From Devosia insulae DS-56 (GTDB lineage Bacteria > Pseudomonadota > Alphaproteobacteria > Rhizobiales > Devosiaceae), in assembly GCF_000970465.2 (NCBI RefSeq), contig NZ_LAJE02000322.1, positions 1-33,280 of the forward strand: DNA of 33,280 nt, written 5' to 3'. Below the pieces are notes generated by a model. That model saw only the letters and a program-made list of their open reading frames with translations, had not been told where the DNA came from and searched no databases. Shown piece after piece: positions 22,963 to 33,230 of this stretch (position 1 is its first letter; each line of letters starts with the position of its first letter). The position numbers were made by a program, and so were the translations under genes.

Positions 22963-24081
22963 ATGAAAGTCACTCTCGAGCGCAACCATCTGCTCAAGTC
23001 TCTGGGGCACGTTCACCGGGTGGTGGAGCGCCGCAATACCTACCCCATTCTCGCCAACGTGCTGCTCAAGGCCTCCGACGGCAAGCTCGACCTGCGCGCC
23101 ACCGACCTCGATATCGAGGTTACCGAAAGCGTGCCGGCCATGGTCGGCCAGGCCGGCACCACCACGGTGCCCGCCCACACACTCTACGAAATCGTCCGCA
23201 AACTCTCCGACGGCGCCGAAGTGCGGCTCGAGAACGAAGGCGCCGAGCAGCTGCTGGTGACCTCCGGCCGCTCGCGCTTCCACCTCGCGTGCCTGTCGCC
23301 CGACAGTTTTCCGGATCTGAAGTCCGGCACTTTCACCCACACTTTCCCGATTGCCGCGCCGACGCTGCGCGAACTGATCGAGCGCACCCAGTTCGCCATC
23401 TCCAACGAGGAGACGCGCTACTATCTCAACGGCATCTACATGCACATGCTGGATGTTGGCGGCACCCCGACGCTGCGCGCCGTCGCCACCGACGGCCACC
23501 GCATGGCGCGCGCCGAGTCCGACGCGCCGGCCGGAGCCAAGGGCATGCCGGGCATCATCGTGCCCAAGAAGACCGTGTCCGAAGTGCAGAAGCTGCTCGA
23601 AGGCGCCGAAGGCGACGTCGAGGTCGAGCTCTCCGACACCAAGATCCGCTTCACCCTGGGTGGTGTGGTGCTGCTCAGTAAGCTGATCGAGGGCACCTTC
23701 CCGGACTATGATCGGGTGACGCCCAAGAACAACGACAAGCAGATGAATGTCGACAAGCAGACCTTCGCCACGGCGGTGGACCGCGTCTCGACCATCGCGT
23801 CCGATCGCGGCGGCAAGGCGGTCAAGCTGTCGATGAAGGAAGGCCAGCTCGAACTCAGCGTCACCAACCCCGACCACGGCACGGCGAGCGAAGAGCTGGC
23901 CGTCGAGTTCGAGCCCGAAAGCTTCGAGATCGGCTTCAACGCCCGGTACCTGCTCGACATTATCGGCCAGATCCGCTCGGAAAACGCCGTGTTCCTGTTC
24001 AACGACGCCGGCTCACCCACGCTGGTGCGCGAGGACGGCGACGCCAAGGCACTCTACGTGCTGATGCCGATGCGGGTGTGA
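22963..24081 (+). CDS. dnaN: DNA polymerase III subunit beta, sliding clamp (372 aa)
   Basis: Ring-shaped processivity clamp for DNA polymerase III. The start MKVTLERNHLLKSLGHVHRV is the alphaproteobacterial DnaN opening and fixes the start at 22963. Other landmarks are RRNTYPILANVLL, the GTFPDYDRVTPKNN loop (from about 240) and the C-terminal VLMPMRV that ends the third domain. Length is typical (about 366-375 aa). In-frame sequence back to 22861 overlaps the likely promoter and is not included. It is followed 8 bp later by a heptamer repeat pair, then recF. Confidence 0.97.
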   Translation: MKVTLERNHLLKSLGHVHRVVERRNTYPILANVLLKASDGKLDLRATDLDIEVTESVPAMVGQAGTTTVPAHTLYEIVRKLSDGAEVRLENEGAEQLLVTSGRSRFHLACLSPDSFPDLKSGTFTHTFPIAAPTLRELIERTQFAISNEETRYYLNGIYMHMLDVGGTPTLRAVATDGHRMARAESDAPAGAKGMPGIIVPKKTVSEVQKLLEGAEGDVEVELSDTKIRFTLGGVVLLSKLIEGTFPDYDRVTPKNNDKQMNVDKQTFATAVDRVSTIASDRGGKAVKLSMKEGQLELSVTNPDHGTASEELAVEFEPESFEIGFNARYLLDIIGQIRSENAVFLFNDAGSPTLVREDGDAKALYVLMPMRV

Positions 24082-24088
24082 CAAGACC

Positions 24089-24159
24089 AGCGAATAGCCA
24101 GTGGCGAGTAGCGAATAGGGTTTCTTTCCCTACGCGCTATTGGCTACTCACCATTCGCT
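24089..24159. repeat. Heptamer array, inverted pair (locus 2, dnaN-recF)
   Basis: Heptad-like units read AGCGAATAGCCAGTGGCGAG then TAGCGAATAGGG on the left arm (24089-24120). The right arm (24129-24159) has the complementary pattern CGCTATTGGCTACTCACC then ATTCGCT. The arms pair imperfectly around TTTCTTTC. The array fills almost the whole 79-bp gap and reaches to 1 bp before the recF start. Confidence 0.85.
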
Positions 24160-24160
24160 C

Positions 24161-25291
24161 ATGATGACCTCTCGTTACATCTCCCGGCTCCGCCTCTCTC
24201 ACTTCCGCAACTATGCGTCGGCGGCGCTCGATCTCGACGGGCGGCATCTGGTGCTGGTCGGCTCGAACGGCGCCGGCAAGACCAACCTCATGGAAGCCGT
24301 GTCGCTGCTGTCACCCGGTCGTGGGCTACGCGGCGCGCCGTTCGAGGACGTCGCGGCGCAGGGCTCGGACGGGCTGTGGGCCGTGGCAGTGACGGTCGAA
24401 ACGCCACAAGGGCCGGTCGATATCGGCACCGGTGCCGGCGGGCCGGAAGGTGGCAGGCGGGTGCGCATCAACGGAGCGAACGCCAGGACCATCGAGGAGA
24501 TGAGCGCCTATCTCAGGGTGCTCTGGCTGACCCCGGCAATGGACGGGCTGTTCACCGGCCCGGCCAGCGAGCGCCGACGCTTCCTCGACCGGCTGGTGAC
24601 GACGCTGCTGCCCGGCCATTCGGCCCAGGTGTCGGATTTCGAAAAGACCATGCGGCAGCGCAACCGGCTGCTCGACGAGGATGCCGATCCGATCTGGATC
24701 GATGCGGTCGAAGCGCAGATGGCAGCCGCCGCGGCGGCTGTGCACTTCGCCCGCACCGACAGCCTCGGCGAGTTGCAGGCGCTGATCGCGGCTGGGGTCG
24801 ACGAGGCCAACTTTCCCGCCGCCCGGCTGGCGCTGACGCCGCTGTTCGAAGACCGGCATGAGGCCCAGTCGTCGGCCGCGCTCGAAGCCGACCTGCGGGC
24901 GCTGTGGCGGTCGAACCGCAATCTCGATCGCGCCGCCGGGCGCACCCTGGTCGGCCCGCACCGCATCGACCTCGAAGTGCGCCATGCGCAAAAGGATATG
25001 CCGGCGGCGCTCGGCTCGACCGGCGAGCAGAAGGCGCTGCTGATCGGGCTGATTCTCGCCCATGCCCGGCTGGTCAAGCGCTCGGCCGGCATCGCCCCGT
25101 TCCTGCTGCTCGACGAGGTGGCGGCGCATCTCGACCCCGGCCGGCGCGCCGCCCTGTTCGCCGCGCTCGACGGCCTGGGCACCCAGTGCTTCATGACCGG
25201 TACCGACCCCATGCTGTTCGAGGCGCTGGCCGACGGCGCCCAGCGGGTGATCGTCAAGGATGGACGGCTGGCGCGAGGGCCAGGCGAATAG
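24161..25291 (+). CDS. recF: DNA replication/repair protein RecF (376 aa)
   Basis: SMC-like ATPase that helps load RecA at single-strand gaps. Opening RLSHFRNYASAALDLDGRH is typical; Walker A is VGSNGAGKTNLMEAV (about 36-50) and the late motif includes SGxGxQ-like GSTGEQKALLIGL and Walker B FLLLDEVAAHLD. Length fits (about 370-385 aa). Starts ATG 24161 or 24164; a TTG at 24140 would lie inside the repeat array. No Shine-Dalgarno is visible because the preceding bases are all heptamer repeat. The last codons and the TAG stop come from the following array. Translation may depend on dnaN coupling. Confidence 0.93.
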   Translation: MMTSRYISRLRLSHFRNYASAALDLDGRHLVLVGSNGAGKTNLMEAVSLLSPGRGLRGAPFEDVAAQGSDGLWAVAVTVETPQGPVDIGTGAGGPEGGRRVRINGANARTIEEMSAYLRVLWLTPAMDGLFTGPASERRRFLDRLVTTLLPGHSAQVSDFEKTMRQRNRLLDEDADPIWIDAVEAQMAAAAAAVHFARTDSLGELQALIAAGVDEANFPAARLALTPLFEDRHEAQSSAALEADLRALWRSNRNLDRAAGRTLVGPHRIDLEVRHAQKDMPAALGSTGEQKALLIGLILAHARLVKRSAGIAPFLLLDEVAAHLDPGRRAALFAALDGLGTQCFMTGTDPMLFEALADGAQRVIVKDGRLARGPGE

Positions 25292-25354
25292 CGAGTAGCT
25301 AATAGCGAGTAGGGAAAGAAGCCCCTATTCGCTACTCGCTACTGACTATTCGCT
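25286..25354. repeat. Heptamer array, inverted pair (locus 3, recF-gyrB)
   Basis: Left arm: GAATAGC, GAGTAGC, TAATAGC, GAGTAGG (25286-25313). Right arm: CCTATTC, GCTACTC, GCTACTG, ACTATTC, GCT (25324-25354). The arms are inverted copies around AAAGAAGCC. The first heptad overlaps the recF 3' end and provides its TAG stop (25289-25291). Confidence 0.9.
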
Positions 25355-25465
25355 CGGTTGGGGAACCCAGCCCCTAAGCCTTGTAAAACGGGCTAAAAAT
25401 AGCCATTTCCCTTGGGTATGAGCACCCGATCCGCTAGACCGATTCCAGCGGACCTGCTGACCTGA

Positions 25466-27934
<2,469 letters not shown>

Positions 27935-27945
27935 GGGAAGTCGCG

Positions 27946-28281
27946 ATGGAATGGGTCGTCGCGGGCATCCTGATCGTCGTCGCCGTTGCGGTGCTCTGCT
28001 TCGCCGCGTTCGCGCTGGCCAAGCGCAGCCGCTACAGCCGGCTGCTGCAGAAATACGGCGGCGACGAAAAGCTGGTCGATGCGCTGATCACCAGGACCAT
28101 CTGGCAGGGCATGACCGCCGAGCAGCTGCGCGACAGCTGGGGCGAGCCGGCCTCGATCGAGGAAAAGGTAATGAAGACCAAGATCAAGCAGGTCTTCAAA
28201 TACCGCCCCGTCGCCGCCAATCGCTACCGCGATAAGGTCACGCTGGAAGACGGCGTCATCGTCGGCTGGGACCAGAAATAG
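27946..28281 (+). CDS. Small membrane-anchored protein with BamE/SmpA-like region (111 aa)
   Basis: Residues 3-24 form a membrane helix (VVAGILIVVAVAVLCFAAFALA), followed by a basic stretch (KRSRYSRLLQKYG). The rest (GMTAEQLRDSWGEPASIEEKVMKTKI, seen as GMTAEQLRDSWGEP then KIKQVFKYRP, then VTLEDGVIVGWDQK) recalls the BamE/SmpA fold, which has GMTxxQVxxxLGxP. It starts 12 bp after gyrB with AAGGGAAG as Shine-Dalgarno, so it is probably transcribed with gyrB. There is no lipobox, so it is not BamE itself. Role unknown. Confidence 0.8.
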   Translation: MEWVVAGILIVVAVAVLCFAAFALAKRSRYSRLLQKYGGDEKLVDALITRTIWQGMTAEQLRDSWGEPASIEEKVMKTKIKQVFKYRPVAANRYRDKVTLEDGVIVGWDQK

Positions 28282-28287
28282 GCCAGA

Positions 28288-28327
28288 GCGCTTCAGGAAA
28301 GCTGCAGACTTTCTGGTTCGCAAGCGC
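28288..28327. terminator. Possible bidirectional terminator
   Basis: GCGCTT/AAGCGC outer arms and an inner imperfect stem (GGAAAG/CTTTCT) lie between the BamE-like gene and the convergent RES gene. No long T-run on either side, so assignment is weak. Confidence 0.35.
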
Positions 28328-28333
28328 GGCAAT

Positions 28334-28840
28334 CTAAGCCCAACTGAGCTGGTTCTTCGGCAGTCGTCCCGATGGATCGAAGACCTCGACACGCCACGGA
28401 AGGGCGGCGCCCCACTTCCATAACACCAGGTTTGCGTGCTGCGGCTGGGCGCCGATGGCGAAGGACGGGACCAGGATTCCTGCCGCACCTTCGTCGATCA
28501 GTCGGGCGGCCAACTGCTGCGATGGCGCCGGGCTGACGAGTTTCCAGGCACAGTTGAGGACATCCGCGCTGGTCCCCGCCACCTCCTGGGATAATGCGTC
28601 GCGCAGATCGACGATATCCTCACAATCGATGTCGTACTCGCAGAGCACGGTTGGCGGTATGCGGCCGGCGAATCCTTGTGCGATCTCGTTCACCGCCCCT
28701 ACCGCATCGAGACTGAGGTACAGGGCCGGCACGCCCTGGGCATTGAAGCGGGCACCCCGCAGCGCCGCGCCATCACCGGATAGCGGTCCGAACGACCAGC
28801 GTGGATCGATGGCACGGTAGGCCCGGCCAGCGAACCTCAA
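28334..28840 (-). CDS. RES domain toxin of an MbcA/ParS-type pair (168 aa)
   Basis: RES-family proteins (MbcT, ParT) deplete NAD+ or modify targets with NAD+ and stop growth. The family features are visible: an early Arg/Tyr region (RAYRAIDPRWSFGPLSGDG, cited here as AYRAIDPRW then PLSGDG), GARFNAQGVPALYLSLDA with Arg and Tyr, VGAVNEIAQ with Glu, and a late GILVPSF..NLVLWKW stretch. Length is typical (about 150-190 aa). Its start overlaps the antitoxin stop as ATGA, the usual antitoxin-first order. Translation is coupled. Activity cannot be judged from sequence, but no broken motif is evident. Confidence 0.88.
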   Translation of the reverse strand: MRFAGRAYRAIDPRWSFGPLSGDGAALRGARFNAQGVPALYLSLDAVGAVNEIAQGFAGRIPPTVLCEYDIDCEDIVDLRDALSQEVAGTSADVLNCAWKLVSPAPSQQLAARLIDEGAAGILVPSFAIGAQPQHANLVLWKWGAALPWRVEVFDPSGRLPKNQLSWA

Positions 28841-29190
28841 GCGTAACCGCCGAGCGCAAGATGATCGGCGTACTCACGCACCAGATGCGCGTTTCCGTCC
28901 CTCACGATGGCCTCGGCGGTTCGGCCACCAAAAGCGGGTATTGGTGTCGCGCGGTACCAGCTCATCGCCGCGAGATCGCTTCCGGCCCAGTCGCGCACCA
29001 ACCCGATAATCTCCAGCATCTCCCGCAGGCGCTGCTGGCTCTTGCGGCTATCGGCTCGGTCTCGTCGCGTCAGGGCGTCGCGCCCCAGGCCAAGGCTCAG
29101 CGCCAGCGCTGCGCCGGTCATCCCAAACCTGTGGGCCACCGCTTCTGCTGAAATTGGATCGGACTGCGTGAGTCGCATGGCGACTGACAT
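28837..29190 (-). CDS. MbcA/ParS (DUF2384)-type antitoxin (117 aa)
   Basis: Xre-like antitoxin for the RES toxin. The N-terminal half has a helix-turn-helix-like region (AVAHRFGMTGAALALSLGLGRD, read as RFGMTGAALALSLGL) followed by a basic stretch. The C-terminal DUF2384 signature is clear: WYRATPIPAFGGRTAEAI then VREYADHLALGGYA, which typically plugs the toxin active site. ATG 29190 has a perfect AAGGAGG with 6-nt spacing. A 7-bp inverted repeat overlapping that site and the +1 region suggests autorepression. Confidence 0.88.
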   Translation of the reverse strand: MSVAMRLTQSDPISAEAVAHRFGMTGAALALSLGLGRDALTRRDRADSRKSQQRLREMLEIIGLVRDWAGSDLAAMSWYRATPIPAFGGRTAEAIVRDGNAHLVREYADHLALGGYA

Positions 29191-29200
29191 GGCGGCCTCC

Positions 29201-29219
29201 TTGACGCGATCTGCGTCAA
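29201..29219. promoter_or_regulatory. Inverted-repeat operator of the toxin-antitoxin operon
   Basis: TTGACGC (29201-29207) and GCGTCAA (29213-29219) are a perfect inverted repeat with a 5-nt spacer. It lies between the -10 and the antitoxin start and touches its Shine-Dalgarno, so a bound antitoxin complex would block transcription. Confidence 0.65.
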
Positions 29220-29246
29220 AATAGGCGCGGGGCTCGACTTTGACAA
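29218..29246 (-). promoter_or_regulatory. Sigma70-like promoter of the toxin-antitoxin operon
   Basis: On the minus strand TTGTCA (29246-29241) and TATTTT (29223-29218) are 17 nt apart, 28 bp ahead of the antitoxin ATG, with the inverted-repeat operator overlapping the -10 edge. Confidence 0.6.
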
Positions 29247-29272
29247 GTCGTGCCTCGCGCCAGGCTCGCGGC

Positions 29273-29515
29273 TCAATCCCGGGCGTACATCACCATGCCG
29301 GCGTGGTGCAGAACGCCGGCGATGAACTCGCCTTCGGCGGTAAAGCCGGTATCGTCCTGGTACGCGATGTGGTTGCCGACGATCTGGTAGTCGCCCTGAT
29401 AGGCCACGTCGAGGTGGCCACGTGCTTCGACATAGCGGCCGTTGGGCAGAAGCGCCTGACGGATCTCGCCGTCTTCGGTGACCCACAGGCCAGTGTAATC
29501 GTGTCTGGTACCCAT
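29273..29515 (-). CDS. Atu4866-like small protein (80 aa)
   Basis: A small beta-rich protein of the Atu4866 family, named after an Agrobacterium protein of solved structure and unknown role. Family landmarks: YTGLWVTEDGEIRQALLPNG (first half, here read as TGLWVTEDG and LLPNGRYVEARG), GDYQIVGNHIAYQDDTGFTA and GEFIAGVLHHAGMVMY. No signal peptide is visible. ATG 29515 has GGAG about 8 nt upstream. It is the third gene of a leftward unit with two tiny ORFs and is divergent from an AraC-family regulator, which may control it; the assignment rests on memory of the family. Confidence 0.85.
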   Translation of the reverse strand: MGTRHDYTGLWVTEDGEIRQALLPNGRYVEARGHLDVAYQGDYQIVGNHIAYQDDTGFTAEGEFIAGVLHHAGMVMYARD

Positions 29516-29546
29516 TGCTGAATCTCCATGCTGGAGGAGGGATGCT

Positions 29547-29639
29547 CTAAGGCAGGCCGAGCGTGGTGCCTGCGACCAGCGCGAGCGCGGCGATCAACGC
29601 CACGCCGGCGAGTGTCGCGGCGACACGGCGCCTAGCCAT
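29547..29639 (-). CDS. Tiny single-span membrane peptide (30 aa)
   Basis: Predicted peptide MARRRVAATLAGVALIAA... continues with LALVAGTTLGLP. It has a basic start and one hydrophobic helix, typical of small inner-membrane proteins. Its ATG lies within the last 8 nt of the upstream 44-aa ORF (ATGGCTAG overlap), which supports coupled translation. It has high third-position GC. Function unknown. Confidence 0.45.
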   Translation of the reverse strand: MARRRVAATLAGVALIAALALVAGTTLGLP

Positions 29640-29766
29640 TCATGCTCCGCCGCTCGCGGCGTGGCCGCCGCGGCTGAGCGTTCACCTGCTTCAAGAGCTT
29701 GCTGGTGATGGCGAGGAGCGCCGCGGGCTGCAGGGTCCGGGCAATGCTGGAGAGATCGATGTTCAT
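29632..29766 (-). CDS. Small basic hypothetical protein (44 aa)
   Basis: The peptide starts MNIDLSSIARTLQPAALLAI, has a mildly hydrophobic N-terminal half and a very basic tail (QPRRPRRERRSMNG). The ATG at 29766 has GAGGA with 6-7 nt spacing. It overlaps the 30-aa ORF by 8 nt and would head the leftward unit ending in the Atu4866-like gene. No family recognised. Confidence 0.45.
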   Translation of the reverse strand: MNIDLSSIARTLQPAALLAITSKLLKQVNAQPRRPRRERRSMNG

Positions 29767-29951
29767 TTGGGTCCTCGCTTTCTGCCGCCGATTTCCTCAT
29801 CAGCGGTGACAGCTATATCGCGCACGGGACCTCTGGAGCGGTAGACCGATCCTCCACAGTGATTGCACGATTCTCCAAAACTCCGTGATTGATGATGACT
29901 CACTCGCGAGAGCTGCTATGTAGGCAGCACAAGAGAACGAAGGAATTCGCC

Positions 29952-30854
29952 ATGGATCGCATGGATGAGCTCAAGAGCCTGATTGCACAGTTCACAACCG
30001 CTGATGGTATTCAGGCAACGCCGATCGAGGGCATGTCGCTGGTCCGGATTTCGCATCCGTCCGAGCCGATGCATGCCGTGCACCACCCGGCGCTCTGCAT
30101 CGTGGCGCAGGGCAGAAAGCGGGTGATCGCCGGCGACCGCGTGCTCAACTATGACGCGGCGAACTTCCTCGTTGTCTCGGTCGATACGCCGGTCATCGGC
30201 CAGGTGGTCGAGGCGACGCCGGAGGCGCCCTATCTCTGCATGAAGCTCGAACTCGATGCCGCCGAGATCGGCGCATTGCTGATCGAGGTCGGCGGCGTCA
30301 CCGCGGCGGCGGCCGCCGAAGCCGAGCCGAGCGTCACGGTGAGCCCGATCATGTCCGATCTGCTCGACGCGGCGATCCGGCTGGTGAAGCTCCTGGAGCG
30401 GCCCGAGGATCTCGCTGTGCTCGGCCCGATGGTGAAGCGCGAAATTCTCTACCGGCTGCTCCGTTCCGACCAGGCGACCAAGCTCCAGCAGATTGCGCTG
30501 GCCGAGAGCCGGCTGCAGCAGGTCAACCGCGCCATCGGCTGGATCAAGCTGAACTATCGCGACGCCTTCGCCATCGAGACGGTGGCGGCCGAAGCGCGGA
30601 TGAGCGCCTCGGCGCTGCACCTCCACTTCAAGGCGGTTACAGCGATGAGCCCGCTGCAGTACCAAAAACAGCTGCGCCTGCAGGAAGCCCGCCGGCTGAT
30701 GCTGTCCGAGGCGCTTGACGCCGCGACCGCCGGACACCGCGTCGGCTATGACAGCCCCAGCCAGTTCAGTCGCGAATACGCCCGCACCTTCGGCGCCCCG
30801 CCGTTGCGGGATGTGGCTCGGTTGAAAGCCGGCGACCTGCTGTCGGCCGGCTGA
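29952..30854 (+). CDS. AraC family transcriptional regulator (300 aa)
   Basis: A DNA-binding activator with an AraC-type N-terminal domain of the YqhC-like group: AVHHPALCIVAQGRKRVIAGD (read as PALCIVAQGRKRVIAGD, about 47-63) and PYLCMKLELD. The C-terminal double helix-turn-helix includes IETVAAEARMSASALHLHFK (read as VAAEARMSASALHLHFK, about 213-229), MSPLQYQKQLRLQEARRLM and VGYDSPSQFSREYARTFG. ATG 29952 is chosen because AAGGA lies 6-8 nt upstream; the in-frame extension to 29889 begins with TTG and lacks a Shine-Dalgarno. It is divergent from the small-ORF/Atu4866 unit and may regulate it. Relatives control redox or aldehyde-response genes, which is not shown here. Confidence 0.9.
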   Translation: MDRMDELKSLIAQFTTADGIQATPIEGMSLVRISHPSEPMHAVHHPALCIVAQGRKRVIAGDRVLNYDAANFLVVSVDTPVIGQVVEATPEAPYLCMKLELDAAEIGALLIEVGGVTAAAAAEAEPSVTVSPIMSDLLDAAIRLVKLLERPEDLAVLGPMVKREILYRLLRSDQATKLQQIALAESRLQQVNRAIGWIKLNYRDAFAIETVAAEARMSASALHLHFKAVTAMSPLQYQKQLRLQEARRLMLSEALDAATAGHRVGYDSPSQFSREYARTFGAPPLRDVARLKAGDLLSAG

Positions 30855-31061
30855 GCCGGACGCTGTAACTACGCGGCAACACCACTTCGTCAGCCCGCTT
30901 AAGCCCACATAAACCGGCCACATTTAACTTGGATAGCGATGGGGACCGCGCTGGTCGAAGGCCCGGGTTTTCGGGTTGGCTTGGGCTTGGCGAGACGGTC
31001 GGATGCCCGATGGCGTCTGCATACCGCCCCTCGTTAGGGAACCGGCTGCCGGACATACGCC

Positions 31062-33230
31062 ATGCGCAAGAAGAATGCCGGGGCCCTGTTTATGGATTTT
31101 CACGTCTCGCCTGATGATCGTGTCGGCGCCACGCCCAAAAAGGGCACGCGTTCCGAGCGATCCGCGCCGGCGAAGAAGGTGGCGCGCGGCGCCCGTATCG
31201 AGCCGGGTTTTTCCGACGGCGACATCCATGTCGACGATGAACGTCAGGAGCGCGCCCCCCGCGGCAAAACCCCGCGCGGTCGTGCCCCCAAGCAGAAGAA
31301 GACCCGCGGCCGGCGCGAACGTCGTCCGGTGACCCTGTTCGGGATCATCTGGAAGATGATCTCGTGGCTGTTCATCATTGGTATCTGGGGCGCCTTGGCT
31401 GCCGGTGCGGTGGTGGTCTATTACGCCGTGCAGCTGCCTTCGGCCGACACCTGGAAGGTGCCCGACCGGGCCGCCAATATTCGCATTGTCGCCGCCAACG
31501 GGCAGCTGATTTCGAACCGCGGCAAGACCGGCGGCGAGGCGGTGTCGCTGCGCGAGCTGCCCTATTATGTGCCGGCCGCCTTCGTCGCCATCGAAGACCG
31601 GCGCTTCTACGACCATTTCGGCATCGACGTGGTTGGCCTCGTCTCGGTGGCGCTGGAAAGCCTGCAGGCCGGCGAAGTTACCCGCGGCGCGTCGACCATC
31701 ACCCAGCAGGTGGCCAAGAACCTCTTCCTCACCCCCGACCAGACGCTCGGCCGCAAGGTGCAGGAAGCACTGCTCGCCGTCTGGCTGGAGCAGAACTATT
31801 CCAAGGACGATATTCTCGACCTCTACCTCAACCGCATGTTCTTCGGCCACGAGTCCTATGGCATCGAGGCGGCGTCGCAGCGCTATTTCGGCAAATCGGC
31901 GCGCAACCTGTCGCTGGGCGAAGCGGCGATCCTCGCCGGCTCGCTGCAGGCCCCGTCGCGACTCAACCCCAAGGGCAATACCGAGGCGGTGAAGACCCGC
32001 CAGGGCCTGGTGCTCGCGGCCATGGCCAAAGAAGGCTACATCACCCCGGCTGAGTCCAAGGCCGCCGCGATCGACCCCAACCAGACGGTGCGCACCAAGG
32101 TGGTGGGCGGCGAATCCTATGTCGCCGACTGGGTCGAAAGCCTGATGACCGCCTATCTGGGCGAGGTGAAGCAGGACGTGATCGTCCACACCACCATCAA
32201 CTGGGACCTCCAGAAAGAGGCCGAGTTCGTGGTCAAGGAAGCCGTGGCCAAGTACGGCACCGACAAGGGGTTCAGCCAGGGCGCCATGGTGGCGATGGAT
32301 GTCGACGGCTCGGTGCGGGCGCTGGTCGGCGGTGTCGACTACCAGGCGAGCCAGTACAACCGCGCCGTCACGGCGCGCCGCCAGCCCGGCTCGGCCTTCA
32401 AGCCGTTCGTCTATCTCGCCGGCATGGAGAAGGGCTACACCCCCGACACCATCGCTACCGACGGCCCGATCGATATCAATGGCTGGCAGCCCTCCAACGC
32501 CGACGGCAAGTTTGGTGGCGACATGACGCTGCGCCAGGCGCTGGCGCTGTCGCGCAACACCATCTCGGCGCTGCTCGCCAACGATGTCGGCCCTGACAAG
32601 GTGGTGGAAGCGGCGATGCGCATGGGTATTTCCTCGCCGCTGCAGGCAGTGCCCTCGATCGCGCTCGGCACCCAGGAAGTCTCGCTGCTCGAGCTGACCG
32701 CGGCCTATGCGCCGTTCGCCAATGGCGGCATCGGCGTCATCGCCAATGTCATCACCCGCATCGAAACCGCCGATGGCAAGGTGCTCTACGACGCGGTGGC
32801 GGCCGGTCCGGGCCGGGTGATCGAACCCAATATCGTCGCCGAGATGAACGACATGCTGCATGCCGCCGTCGAGATCGGCACCGGCAAGCGGGCCCAGCTC
32901 AATGGCTGGCCAATGGCCGGCAAGACCGGGACCTCGCAGAAGGCCCGCGACGCGCTGTTCGTCGGCTATACCTCGCGCATGGTGGCGGGCGTCTGGCTCG
33001 GCAACGACGACGATGTCGGCACCAAGCTGTCGGGCGGCAACGTGCCGGTCGAGATCTGGAGCCAGTTCATGACCAAGGCCCATGAGGGCATCCCGGTCGC
33101 CGAACTGCCGGGCGCCATGACCCAGCCGGGCTTCGAGCAGCAGCCGCTGCAACCAATGGAGCAGCCACAGGCCGAACGCCCGCGCCGGACCCTGGTCGAC
33201 CTGTTGGGTGACATCTTCGGCGGCAACTGA
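31062..33230 (+). CDS. Class A penicillin-binding protein, PBP1A-like (722 aa)
   Basis: Bifunctional peptidoglycan synthase at the inner membrane. A basic, Pro/Lys-rich cytoplasmic tail (1-88) precedes one membrane span (about 90-122, FIIGIWGALAAGAVVVYYAV). The glycosyltransferase domain has EDRRFYDHFGID (about 177, catalytic Glu) and RGASTITQQVAKN. The transpeptidase has the SxxK motif PGSAFKPF (Ser about 444), SRNT (about 497) and KTGTS (about 620). The C-terminus is Pro/Gln-rich. ATG 31062 is used; ATG 31092 is an alternative, and neither has a strong Shine-Dalgarno. A 207-bp gap with no recognisable feature separates it from the AraC gene. Confidence 0.93.
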   Translation: MRKKNAGALFMDFHVSPDDRVGATPKKGTRSERSAPAKKVARGARIEPGFSDGDIHVDDERQERAPRGKTPRGRAPKQKKTRGRRERRPVTLFGIIWKMISWLFIIGIWGALAAGAVVVYYAVQLPSADTWKVPDRAANIRIVAANGQLISNRGKTGGEAVSLRELPYYVPAAFVAIEDRRFYDHFGIDVVGLVSVALESLQAGEVTRGASTITQQVAKNLFLTPDQTLGRKVQEALLAVWLEQNYSKDDILDLYLNRMFFGHESYGIEAASQRYFGKSARNLSLGEAAILAGSLQAPSRLNPKGNTEAVKTRQGLVLAAMAKEGYITPAESKAAAIDPNQTVRTKVVGGESYVADWVESLMTAYLGEVKQDVIVHTTINWDLQKEAEFVVKEAVAKYGTDKGFSQGAMVAMDVDGSVRALVGGVDYQASQYNRAVTARRQPGSAFKPFVYLAGMEKGYTPDTIATDGPIDINGWQPSNADGKFGGDMTLRQALALSRNTISALLANDVGPDKVVEAAMRMGISSPLQAVPSIALGTQEVSLLELTAAYAPFANGGIGVIANVITRIETADGKVLYDAVAAGPGRVIEPNIVAEMNDMLHAAVEIGTGKRAQLNGWPMAGKTGTSQKARDALFVGYTSRMVAGVWLGNDDDVGTKLSGGNVPVEIWSQFMTKAHEGIPVAELPGAMTQPGFEQQPLQPMEQPQAERPRRTLVDLLGDIFGGN

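Noticed and set aside
30855-31061. LacI-like half site near TAAACCGGCC (about 30913)
   Set aside because: Only one half matches the operator motif and the palindrome is not kept.
30924-33152. Long minus-strand frame (742 aa) over the penicillin-binding protein gene
   Set aside because: Antisense to a clear class A penicillin-binding protein; no domain signal.
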